51,066 nucleotides of DNA. Source: Zygnema cylindricum (taxonomy: Eukaryota; Streptophyta; Zygnematophyceae; Zygnematales; Zygnemataceae). Below, one piece after another: positions 40,794 to 50,159 of this stretch. The stretch's first letter is position 1. Each line of letters opens with the position of its first letter. The stretch spans positions 206,195 to 257,260 of the forward strand of contig JBBHKE010002703.1 in the NCBI GenBank assembly GCA_037447655.1, in the 5' to 3' direction. Below the pieces are notes generated by a model. That model was not told the DNA's origin. It saw only the letters and a list, made by a program, of their open reading frames with translations, and made no database searches. The translations under genes were made by a program, and so were the position numbers.

Positions 40794-41305
40794 ATAGGGA
40801 TCTTTCTTAGCTTAGTGAAAAGGTGACTGTCTCGACACATATGCATGGATGCACCTGAATCGATGTTCCATCTTTCCTCTAGAGCTTCTTGAATGCTCCT
40901 CCAAAATCTCGTCAAGAAGAAGCTCCCCGTCCTCCTCCTCAGAGGACTCGTCCTCCTCGGTCTCTCATTTCACTCGTGTGACCACAAGTGCCTTCTTCTT
41001 CCCTTTGGAAGAACCCCCTCCACGGTTTTCTTGGAGCCTCAGCTCCGACAGCTTGATGCAATCAGCTATGAAGTGTCCCGGCTTTTTGCAGAAATGGCAA
41101 AGACCCTTTGGGGGGCTGGTTTCTCCAGATTGATCCCATTTGAAGGTGTTGTACGGCTTCTTCGGATCCTCCCTCCACCGGTTGTTCCGGTAGCTAGAGC
41201 TTCAACGCTCTTTCCTCATCTGCGGATCTCAATGGTGTTCTCTTGCACAAGTATCATTTGGACCACGGTGTTCCACTTCGAAGAACTATAATCCATTTCT
41301 TGCAC
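40794..41305 (-). pseudogene. Element F CCHC knuckle, linker and protease active site
   Basis: The CCHC knuckle CHFCKKPGHFIADC is at 41058-41099. Then come KLSELRLQENRGGGSS, a lysine-rich patch, a stop (VTRVK*ETEEDE) and an acidic linker. IDSGASMHMCRD near 40835-40870 is in a different frame from both neighbours. At least three frame breaks occur in this stretch. Confidence 0.85.
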
Positions 41306-41308
41306 TCG

Positions 41309-41968
41309 TTACACTATTTTTTCATACTCTTTAGGCAACTTCATGATGAGGTTGTTTGCTTTCATCTTCATTGCGCATGTCCATCCGGCACTTTCCATCT
41401 CCATGTACAGACAAGAGAGATCATTACAGTAGTCTAACATCTTCCCTCCTTTGTAAGTATAACTCGTCAACCTTTGCTCAACCAGTTGGAGCTCTTGAAT
41501 GGCACCATCTCTATAAATCTCCACTAAAGTCATCCACAACTCCTCGGCCTTGATTATGTGAAGATGAGAGGTCGCCAAAGCTTGAGTGAGGTGCCTCAAA
41601 ATGAAATGCCTGGCATTCATGTTGGTGTACTCCCACATTTGAATATCATTTTCCTCGGTCTTCACGGCCACCGCTCCGGGTGCCGTGGCATTAAGAGTGA
41701 GAGGTATCTCCTTTCTTTTTACGGACACACTGTTGTCCCCATCATCTGTCTCCTCCGTTGGAGCAGATGCTCCTACAGAAAACCTCACTCCTCCAAACCC
41801 CTGTGGGGTTCCCTGAGATGGACGTTTCACTTGTCCACTAACAATACCCCAGTATCGTTTTTCACACAATGCCCTTTTCATCATGGCTTCCCTATAAATA
41901 AACCCAAACTCGTTGAACATGGGTACCCTAAAGGGTGGGCCCATAACCTTCAAATTTGTGTCCCCCAT
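41309..41968 (-). pseudogene. gag: Element F Gag (219-codon open part)
   Basis: Best example of the LTR-embedded start: ATG at 41966-41968 lies 20 nt inside the LTR, and the frame reads MGDTNLKVMGPPFRVPMFNE through the primer binding site. Capsid landmarks are RYWGIVSGQVKR, ARHFILRHLTQALATSHLHI, TLVEIYRDGAIQELQLVEQR, TYKGGKMLDYCNDLSCLYME and LIMKLPKEYEKIV, followed by a TAA that B and G share. The shared stop means it was fixed before these copies diverged. The product would be a Gag lacking the nucleocapsid. Confidence 0.88.
41934..41948 (-). promoter_or_regulatory. Primer binding site of element F
   Basis: Perfect GGTTATGGGCCCACC on the minus strand, next to the middle LTR. Confidence 0.9.
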
Positions 41969-42683
41969 TTGGACTGCAAAATTTAGAAAGCGTCTTGGTA
42001 AATTTTCACTTACCCACTTTCAACTAGAACAGTTGCTACCCAAGGAAGCAAATAGACATTTTGAATGTACCCATGTGCAGTCCGAACTCCTGTGCAGTCC
42101 GGACTCCCGTGAGTCCACAGCAAAAAGAATCACTGAAAACGCCCAACCATGCGACTAGATTTCAAGTGGCAAAGATGCCAATATTTATACAAGCTTGTTG
42201 GGAGAGAGACGGCTACCTCCTCAATCCTCTAAGTTCTAAACTCCTCTCACAACCCCTATCTACTGATGTACGAACCAATCAGAAGACTGTACATTACAAA
42301 AAGGTACTAAGGCCGACGTACTTTCCGTACTGCTTGGCAAACCGGATTTTAATGCTAGCCATTCAAAAAAACAAATGTCCGGTACATTTGTTTCGTGCGT
42401 ACTAAAACTGAACTAGTTTCTATGTCCTCAATTTGTTATTTCGTTAATCAAAATAATGATCTAGCTAATGTTTAAATAGATATCAAACCCAATGTATCCT
42501 TACGGACTACTACGACATACCGGTAAGAGCCGACGGGTACGTCTTGCTCTGCCGGTCGGAGGTTCGAGTCCTGCCAAACTCAACTTTTTGTTGAGATTGA
42601 CTTAGGTCACTCTTTAGTACAGCCTAAAGAGCTGAGACAGCCATGGCTTCACCACCCACTCTCTCCTTCAGTGACTACAAGAA
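41949..42683 (-). repeat. Middle LTR of the F-G composite, truncated
   Basis: Near-identical to the G 5' LTR (47467 onward) until 'gactacaagaa', where it switches to an inverted C-type LTR at an A-rich overlap of a few bases. About 110 bp of LTR, the polypurine tract and the end of G RNase H are missing. Confidence 0.85.
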
Positions 42684-43634
42684 AGTAATATAAAATGAGG
42701 AAGCAAAAGTAGAGGCAGCCTGGTTCTAACTTCTCTCTAGCCCCATACTTGTCGTAGTCACTAGAGGCTGAAGAAGAAGCTAGAGCCATGGCAGCCTATG
42801 TTTCTCCTAGAGTCAGAAGGCAGTTCTTTGTTAAACTCACCAAAAAGGATAACGGACCCAGGATTTGATCATGGTACCTACCGTCCGTCTGAATAGACCA
42901 GCGTCGTTACCATGTAGTTTAGAACCTGTGTCGAGGTATATAGGGTACGATAGGTACTTAAAGATGTACAAATAGGAAAGTTCATTTATCTAACGAACAG
43001 ACTACAATCACAATGATATAGTTAGATACAATCACGTCTAAATGTACTGCTTGTATTTTAACGCCTACATCTTAAGGGCAATATCAATCGCACGGCAAAG
43101 GAAGAAGACAGCATCACAAAATGGACGATTTGGCGGTTTGCGGTCTCAGCCACACCGGGTGACAGGTGGCAACATGCCATTGGATGGCGGCATCTCCGAA
43201 ACATACCATGAAAAACCTAGAAATGGCAGGCGTCATCTTCTTAGCCATGTCGTACTATGGCCGTACAGAAAGTACTCCAGGCCAAGTACCTTTCTGTACC
43301 GTACACTTAATTGATTGGCTCCATACTTCAGTAGTAGATAGATAAGAGAGGGGTTCAAAACTTAGAAATATTTAGGTTACAGTTTCTCTCCCAGAGCGCT
43401 CCTGTATAAAAGGTCATCTTTGACTGTTGATAATTTACTGCTCTAGGAGCAAATTCAATGATTCTTTTTGTGGCAAATTCAGGGGAGTCAGCTCTTCCAA
43501 GGGTTGCAGTTCAGTCAGTCTGTATTCTGCCAGGGTGTCACCAATATTTAGACTAAGATCGAAGAACTGAGGTTATCCTATAGGCTTCTAGCAAGTTGCC
43601 CACTTTGAGTAGAAATGGAGGTCTCAGAGTTGCA
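42682..43634 (+). repeat. Inverted copy of the element C 3' LTR
   Basis: Reverse complement of 15762-16714, of equal length (953 bp), with no difference found by eye in the parts compared. It ends ...GAGTTGCA followed by ATCTT (43635-43639), the complement of the AAGAT target duplication, and then element B RNase H. So the insertion junction itself was copied. Confidence 0.9.
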
Positions 43635-43945
43635 ATCTTCTCATAGGTGCATCCCCATAATTGGCATCACTCCAAGTAGTGATGTCATTGTGCTCCCCTC
43701 TCAAATGCAACCATAAATCCCTAATTCCCACCAAGTATCTCATGACTCTCTTCGTTGCCTCCCAATCTCTCTTTCTAAGATCGTTAAGACTCCAACTGAG
43801 GACTCAAACGTTGTACCTGTCGGTTTAACAATTCTAAAATGAAGCTTCCTACAACATGTCCGTAGCTTGCTACATAACTGTCTCTTCGACTCATCTGATC
43901 ATCCGTATCATCGCCCTCCTTTGCTCCCATCACTTCATCTTCAAG
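43635..43945 (-). pseudogene. pol: Element G RNase H start, with many small deletions
   Basis: The complement of B 15600-15761 is collinear at 43635-43796. From about 43800 to 43975 the match to B continues but loses 1-4 bases at many places, destroying the frame. The rest of RNase H and the polypurine tract are absent. Confidence 0.8.
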
Positions 43946-44743
43946 TCACAGTGGGTGCACCTGTTTGCCTTTTCCATGAAATTTTTCAAGCATATTTCCG
44001 ATAGCTTCCTTCTGAGTAAGTTTGATTATTCTCTTCCCTCTATCTCTTTCCATTTTAATCCCCAAAATATATTTAGCCTCCCCTAAATCCTTCATGTCAA
44101 ATCTGCTTCTAAGATTTTTCTTTACCTTATTGATCGTTCTTATAGATTTACTTAACACCAACAAATCATCCACATAAATTGCAATAAAAATCACACCATT
44201 CTCATCCTCAAACATATAAATAGAATGGTCAGAACTGATCCGAGTATATCGAAGACCGGTGAGAACCTCATCTAGTTTCTTGTTCCATTGTCTAGGAGCA
44301 TGCTTCAGTCCATATAAGGACTTTATGAGCTTGCAAACTTTGCTCTCTTCTCCTTCTTCTATAATTCCCTCTCGTTGTCGCATGAAGATTTCTTCCTCGA
44401 GTTCACCGTTGAGGAAAGCGGTTTTGATATCCATCTGGTGAATTTCCATGACTTCCGCTGCTGCTAGACTAAGGAGAATCCTTACAGATGGGAACCGAAC
44501 CACAGGAGCAAAAGTCTCCTCATAATCTATCCCCTCTTTTTGGGTCAACACCTTTGCTACCAACCGAGCCTTATATCTCTCAATGGTATTATTTGGGTTT
44601 AGTTTCAATTTAAATACCCATTTGCACCCGATAGGTTTTTTGTCTGGAGGACAGTCTACCAGCTCCCAAGTATTAGCTTCCATGATGGAAGCCATCTCAT
44701 CATTTATGGCTCTGACCGATCGGTCTTTCTCTGGACTGTTCAT
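43946..44743 (-). pseudogene. pol: Element G reverse transcriptase (mosaic of F-like and B-like)
   Basis: A 265-codon frame with ASIMEANTWELVDCPPDKK, IGCKWVFKLKLNPNNTIERY, HQMDIKTAFLNGELEEEIFM, IAIYVDDLLVLSKSIRTINK and MKDLGEAKYILGIKMERDRG. The part 44065-44645 matches F, including MRQREGIIEEGEE and GLRYTRISSDHS. The first codons match B (WELVDCPPDKK rather than F's WDLVDCPPDRK), as does sequence from about 44650 upward. Catalytic residues are intact but the frame is cut at both sides. Confidence 0.9.
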
Positions 44744-44918
44744 TGCCTCCGAGTATGACTAAGGCTTTCTGGGAGAGATAGCTTGGTTACCTTGTGAGGA
44801 GCTTTTTTTTCTTGTAGTCTTTTGCTGCTCCTCCATCCTCCCTCAAAGTCCGAAGCTGGAATGGAGGGAAGTCTCGGGTTCCCCCTTACTGTCTCATCGA
44901 CTCCCCTATCCATAGAAG

Positions 44919-45353
44919 CTAGTTCTGGCTCGTCTTCCTCTCTCTCCTCAGAGTGTGTAGAAATATGAGGAGATTCCGATATATCTCCCCCATATTGGAT
45001 CTCCTCGAATCTGCAATCACGTTTTCACTTGTATCCTTTCTGGGAAGATCTAAGTCCTCCTCACTCTTGGACTCAAAACTGATTCTGATTTTCATAGTGT
45101 ATTTGAAGGGATCAAATGACTTTCCTTCATCCATGACAACTAGATGTTTTACCAGAATGATATCGTATTTAGCTAAGTCATAGACTCTATATCCCTTGAC
45201 ATCCTCATCATATCCCACAAAATATCTTGGTTTCCCTATAACATCTAGTTTCCAGTTTTTTTTATCTGTGTCAAGACTGTAAACTTGACTACCAAATACT
45301 TTCAAGTGAGAAATATATGGTTTCCTTCCAACCCATCTCTCATAAGGTGTCAT
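44919..45353 (-). pseudogene. pol: Element G integrase C-terminal region (B-like)
   Basis: The same 144-residue frame as 14011-14445 in B, in inverted orientation: TPYERWVGRKPYISHLKVFG, KNWKLDVIGKPRYFVGY, acidic tail, same end point. F differs here (LHTDKKN, KPNISHLK). Confidence 0.9.
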
Positions 45354-46079
45354 TCCTTTAACGGCTATAGTGATGACTCTATTCTTAATGTTATTAGTAC
45401 AGTTTATGGCTTCTACTCAAAATCTTCTACCTATTTTCTTATTTGCCAACATATTACACACACTATCTCCTAAAGTCTGGTTCAACCTTTCAACTACCCC
45501 ATTTTGTTCTGTATAATTCGATACAGTTTTCTGATGTTGAACTCCCTCATCTCTCATGTATTCCTGAAACTGGTTAGAGGTGTACTCTCCCCATTATCAC
45601 TCTTTATTCGCTTAATGGGGGTTCCGTGCAACTTCTCACTCCAGGCTTGGTATTTTTTTAAGTACGTTGTTGTTTTAAACTTTTTTTTAGGAAGTACACT
45701 CTAGAATATCCGGACCTGTAATCTGTAATTCTCAGCATATACCTCTTCCCCCCAATCGAAGGTACTATTGTTGGTCCCCAAATATCTGTGTGGACCAGAT
45801 TTAGTACTTTATCACGTGTATACGTGGCAGTTTTGGGAAAAGGGAGTCTTTAAGCCTTACCTTGGGCACATCCTCTAACATCATCCATCATTTCATTATC
45901 CCCAAACTGAATGCCTTCTCCTACACCCAGCTTCTTCATTTCCCTCAACCTATCAAAATGCACATGCCCTAACCGCTTATGCCAGATCATCAACCCCGAG
46001 AGACACCACCATAGTAAGCACTCTTCTTTTCATTACTCTGGTTAAGACTAAACATTCCTTGGCTACACTTACCTGCTGT
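45354..46079 (-). pseudogene. pol: Element G integrase core and HHCC region, heavily broken (B-like)
   Basis: Complement of B 13285-14010, sharing its stops and indels (for example the damaged FWAEAMNC segment and the stop after KYGDEVY). No separate function. Confidence 0.85.
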
Positions 46080-46433
46080 TTAGTAGACTTCATCTCCGTA
46101 CTTAGCTGTAAAGACACCCTTTCTAGTGAAGGTATCAAAATCCTTGTCATCTAATACAGAAGTAGACACAAGGTTTTTACTCAGCTGAGGATTGTAGAGC
46201 ACATTTGAGAAGGTGAGTATAGAAGTCTTACCCTCCACTAAGACTTTCATATCTACCGAGCCCACTGGATCTGTGGTACCTACTCTCCCATCCCCATACT
46301 CTATTTCTACAGTAGGGATCTTTCTTAGCTTAGTGAAAAGGTGCCTGTCTCGACACGTATGCATTGATGCACCTGAATCGATGTTCCATCTTTCCTCTAG
46401 AGCTTCCCGAATGCTCCTCCAAATTATCGTCAA
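46080..46433 (-). pseudogene. pol: Element G aspartic protease (B-like)
   Basis: The WNIDSGASMHTC motif and all following segments equal those of B 12931-13284. The reading frame has the same stop. At 46433 the sequence changes from B-like to F-like (CGTCAAGAAGAAGCTCCCC as in F). Confidence 0.9.
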
Positions 46434-46575
46434 GAAGAAGCTCCCCGTCCTCCTCCTCAGAGGACTCGTCCTCCTCGGTCTCTCCTTTCACTCGTGTGAC
46501 CACAAGTGCCTTCTTCTTCCCTTTGGAAGAACCCCCTCCACGGTTTTCTTGGAGCCTCAGCTCCGACAGCTTGAT

Positions 46576-46617
46576 GCAATCAGCTATGAAGTGTCCCGGC
46601 TTTTTGCAGAAATGGCA
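46576..46617 (-). pseudogene. gag: Element G Gag CCHC zinc knuckle (F-like)
   Basis: CHFCKKPGHFIADC, all ligands present, in the same context as F 41058-41099. Confidence 0.9.
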
Positions 46618-46826
46618 AAGACCCTTTGGGGGGCTGGTTTCTCCAGATTGATCCCATTTGAAGGTGTTGTACGGCTTCTTCGGATCCTCCCTCCACCGGT
46701 TGTTCCGGTAGCTAGAGCTTCAACGCTCTTTCCTCATCTGCGGATCTCAATGGTGTTCTCTTGCACAAGTATCATTTGGACCACGGTGTTCCACTTCGAA
46801 GAACTATAATCCATTTCTTGCACTCG

Positions 46827-47486
46827 TTACACTATTTTTTCATACTCTTTAGGCAACTTCATGATGAGGTTGTTTGCTTTCATCTTCATTGCGCATGTCC
46901 ATCCGGCACTTTCCATCTCCATGTACAGACAAGAGAGATCATTACAGTAGTCTAACATCTTCCCTCCTTTGTAAGTATAACTCGTCAACCTTTGCTCAAC
47001 CAGTTGGAGCTCTTGAATGGCACCATCTCTATAAATCTCCACTAAAGTCATCCACAACTCCTCGGCCTTGATTATGTGAAGATGAGAGGTCGCCAAAGCT
47101 TGAGTGAGGTGCCTCAAAATGAAATGCCTGGCATTCATGTTGGTGTACTCCCACATTTGAATATCATTTTCCCCGGTCTTCACGGCCACCGCTCCGGGTG
47201 CCGTGGCATTAAGAGTGAGAGGTATCTCCTTTCTTTTTACGGACACACTGTTGTCCCCATCATCTGTCTCCTCCGTTGGAGCAGATGCTCCTACAGAAAA
47301 CCTCACTCCTCCAAACCCCTGTGGGGTTCCCTGAGATGGACGTTTCACTTGTCCACTAACAATACCCCAGTATCGTTTTTCACACAATGCCCTTTTCATC
47401 ATGGCTTCCCTATAAATAAACCCAAACTCGTTGAACATGGGTACCCTAAAGGGTGGGCCCATAACCTTCAAATTTGTGTCCCCCAT
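46827..47486 (-). pseudogene. gag: Element G Gag (F-like)
   Basis: A 219-codon frame that differs from F Gag at one residue (KTGENDIQ versus KTEENDIQ). The start ATG is 20 nt inside the LTR, the frame runs through the primer binding site (NLKVMGPPFRVP), and the TAA after PKEYEKIV is the same. Near-identity to F shows very recent duplication or conversion. Confidence 0.9.
47452..47466 (-). promoter_or_regulatory. Primer binding site of element G
   Basis: Perfect GGTTATGGGCCCACC next to the G 5' LTR. Confidence 0.9.
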
Positions 47487-48309
47487 TTGGACTGCAAAAT
47501 TTAGAAAGCGTCTTGGTAAATTTTCACTTACCCACTTTCAACTAGAACAGTTGCTACCCAAGGAAGCAAATAGACATTTTGAATGTACCCATGTGCAGTC
47601 CGAACTCCTGTGCAGTCCGGACTCCCGTGAGTCCACAGCAAAAAGAATCACTGAAAACGCCCAACCATGCGACTAGATTTCAAGTGGCAAAGATGCCAAT
47701 ATTTATACAAGCTTGTTGGGAGAGAGACGGCTACCTCCTCAATCCTCTAAGTTCTAAACTCCTCTCACAACCCCTATCTACTGATGTACGAACCAATCAG
47801 AAGACTGTACATTACAAAAAGGTACTAAGGCCGACGTACTTTCCGTACTGCTTGGCAAACCGGATTTTAATGCTAGCCATTCAAAAAAACAAATGTCCGG
47901 TACATTTGTTTCGTGCGTACTAAAACTGAACTAGTTTCTATGTCCTCAATTTGTTATTTCGTTAATCAAAATAATGATCTAGCTAATGTTTAAATAGATA
48001 TCAAACCCAATGTATCCTTACGGACTACTACGACATACCGGTAAGAGCCGACGGGTACGTCTTGCTCTGCCGGTCGGAGGTTCGAGTCCTGCCAAACTCA
48101 ACTTTTTGTTGAGATTGACTTAGGTCACTCTTTAGTACAGCCTAAAGAGCTGAGACAGCCATGGCTTCACCACCCACTCTCTCCTTCAGTGACTACAAGA
48201 AGTATGGGGGCTAGAGAGAGAAGGTGGAGGCTGCCTACGCTTTTTCTTTTAGCTATTCTAATCAATTAAGACCTAGAAAATATCTCCCCTAAATTTAGTG
48301 ATTACAACA
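47467..48309 (-). repeat. 5' LTR of element G (843 bp)
   Basis: Plus strand TTCAAATT...GATTACAACA, i.e. LTR start TGTTGTAATCACTAAA. It shares with the middle LTR an internal deletion relative to the F 3' LTR. The antisense T-arm-like block is near 48071-48085 and the conserved core at about 48188-48215. Confidence 0.88.
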
Positions 48310-48314
48310 TTAGG
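48310..48314 (+). repeat. Target-site duplication TTAGG, right copy
   Basis: Directly follows the G LTR terminus; matches 36638-36642. Confidence 0.9.
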
Positions 48315-48640
48315 TAGATTTACCAAAAGGTATTTAACGGATCAAGAATTGATCTTGATACATGTCGTCCATCAAGTCACCCGTAGCGGGTAGCTTCGTC
48401 ATTTTAGTCTAGAACTATTGCTAAGTTATATTGGGTTTGATATGTATATAAACATGGACACGTAGGTTTTTCCATTTAACTAGATTACGGTTTATAGGGC
48501 AGAAAAAAAGTTGTACTATTAGTACTGGACAAAACAAATAGTACAGACATTTGTTTCGACGATCCGTATTAAACATCGATATGAATCGGATGACAGTGGT
48601 TAGTGTTGATTTGGAAACCTTGAGTCCTCTCTATATCTTG
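48315..48640 (+). repeat. 3' LTR of element E, continuation
   Basis: Resumes as tagatttaccaaaagg, collinear with the E-type LTR fragment at 8063 onward, through the T-arm-like hairpin region and a 'catttgtttcgacg' segment. The end is not clear: no TATA box or LTR 3' end is found, so it is truncated near 48640. Confidence 0.7.
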
Positions 48641-48644
48641 TTGC

Positions 48645-48850
48645 TATATCGTCATGCTGCGCTAAGTCTAACATCGCAACTGGAAACCTTGAGCACTACA
48701 CTTCTTGCTGTGCTGCCATGCTGCGCTAATCTGACATCGTAGCTGCGCTGCTTTAATATCATAGCTGCGCTGACAAATCATAGCAGTCACAACACTCATA
48801 GCAGTCATAGCAATCACAACAGAGTCATAACAGTTATAGCAGTGTGCGCA
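48645..48850. repeat. GCT-rich and 'catagcagt' low-complexity repeat
   Basis: Successive ctgcgctaa, atcgtagctgcgctgcttt and short 'tcatagcagtcac' units. It resembles 9955-10080. Confidence 0.5.
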
Positions 48851-49600
48851 AGAAATGCGCTCCGAACATTAGTTAATTTGTGTGAAGATTAATTGACGAG
48901 GACATGATTTAGTAAGTATGCAACTCCAAAGGGAGTACACAGATTGGGTGCACTTCAGGCACACGTGTCAGTCCGCGAGGAAGTAAAGATTGGTTGTTCC
49001 AGAAGAAAAAGTATAGTTTCAACTGAGGACCGATTTACACGTGGAGGTTCATCTTCAGTGATGAAAGAATACGCGGAAGGTGGACAGAGTCTGCCGTCAT
49101 TTTTGGAAGAAAACTCTTGACAGCGCCATCATTTCAGCAGGCGAACTTTGATCGCGCACTATTTTATTTTAGCGGTTGTCCGCTCCTTGATCGTTGTAAA
49201 TAATCTGTGTACGGTTAACGGCGGGATTTTTGTTTGATGAAGATTAGTGTACCGATCTACAACGTTAATTGTGGTACGGCGTGATGAGTTGTAGGTTCAC
49301 TTGTATATGTAGAACTTAGATTATTTTAGGAAGGAGCATTCATTTGTATGGAAAACTGCGAAGCACGTTTTGGGTGTTTTGAATTCTAAGATCATTGTGA
49401 TGTTTTGGAAGAACCTTGTGAAATTTTGCATGTGGGCTCTTTGGTGTATATTTTATATTGTGGCAAATTTGCAAACCTAGGGTGTGTCTGGTTTGCTTGG
49501 GGCTTTATTGTGAAGTTGGTCTTTTGTGGGATTTCATAAAAGTTTCCTCTTTGCATAATTGATTGTCATTGTAACTGCCGGTGCTTCTTCATCTTCTTCA
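48851..49600. other. Non-coding stretch upstream of element I
   Basis: No frame of interest. It could hold the 5' LTR and leader of element I, but I see no TG...CA boundary or half-tRNA primer binding site. The absence of GGTTATGGG here suggests that element I uses a different primer or has lost the site. Confidence 0.4.
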
Positions 49601-50073
49601 ATGGCACCATCTGCCTCAAATCAACAAGTCACGGGCCCTCTCTCATGGATCCTTGTTTTTAATGGGCGAAATTATCTTTATTTGGCGGATTTGAACAAGT
49701 GAAATGATATGATGTGATTTCTGGTATTTTTTCGGATATTGATCCAGATTTTGGAAAAAAAAATGAGGATGCATTGCATGTTATGAAGTTACTTTTGTCA
49801 GAAGTTGTGAAAATGACATTTATCAATATCTCTACGGCATCTGAAATATGGACGTCTTTGAGTGAATTTTATGTCTTAGCTATTGAGCAGAATCAGGTTG
49901 TAACTGCTAGAAAAATTTGGGAGTATAAGTATACTGGGGGTGACATGAACTCATATTGTAATGGTTCAAAGCTTCTATTGTCGGAGAATGCATGTTCCGG
50001 TGGGAGTTTTCCTCCTTATCATCAAGTTATGATTCTAATGAGAGGGCTTCCTACTAAATATAGAGGAGAGTAG
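49601..50073 (+). pseudogene. gag: Element I Gag
   Basis: ATG at 49601 begins MAPSASNQQVTGPLSWILVF and NGRNYLYLADLNK, then a stop and a frameshift. The frame 49714-50073 continues with ALHVMKLLLSEVVKMTFINI, TASEIWTSLSEFYVLAIEQN, IWEYKYTGGDMNSYCNGSKL and MILMRGLPTKYRGE, ending in TAG. This is UBN2-like copia Gag: NGxNYxxW near the start and the MNSYCN and RGLPxxY landmarks near the end. No zinc knuckle is seen after it, and sequence to the integrase is short, so the nucleocapsid and protease appear deleted. Confidence 0.8.
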
Positions 50074-50159
50074 CTTTGGTAGGAACTAGAGGCCCACACT
50101 TATTGTACCAGATGGACTTCGCTAATGAAATTGACTTTGCATACTCCAGTGTCTTTCCG

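Larger units (their letters stand above)
36643..48309 (-). mobile_element. F-G composite: two copia elements plus an inverted LTR, one target duplication
   Basis: Order on the plus strand: F 3' LTR (36643-37671), F internal (37672-41948), middle LTR truncated at about 42683, a plus-oriented C-type LTR (42682-43634), G internal starting inside RNase H (43635-47466) and G 5' LTR (47467-48309). Both outer ends are proper LTR termini with TTAGG outside. The simplest reading is a tandem F-G array like C-D, later altered by conversion or inverted duplication from the B/C locus. Confidence 0.85.
34097..48640 (+). mobile_element. Element E: reduced, non-autonomous copia derivative, split by the F-G composite
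   Basis: Parts: 5' LTR remnant (34097-34587), primer binding site, broken gag, a 197-codon frame made of eroded pol, polypurine tract (about 36461-36470) and a 3' LTR (36471-36642). The 3' LTR resumes at 48315 after an 11.7-kb insertion flanked by TTAGG. The internal region is under 1.9 kb, against about 4.3 kb in D. Protease, integrase and most of reverse transcriptase are missing. Confidence 0.8.

Noticed and set aside
36643-48309. F and G as two independent insertions
   Set aside because: Only one TTAGG pair exists and it lies at the outermost termini. The inner junction has no duplication and joins truncated pieces.
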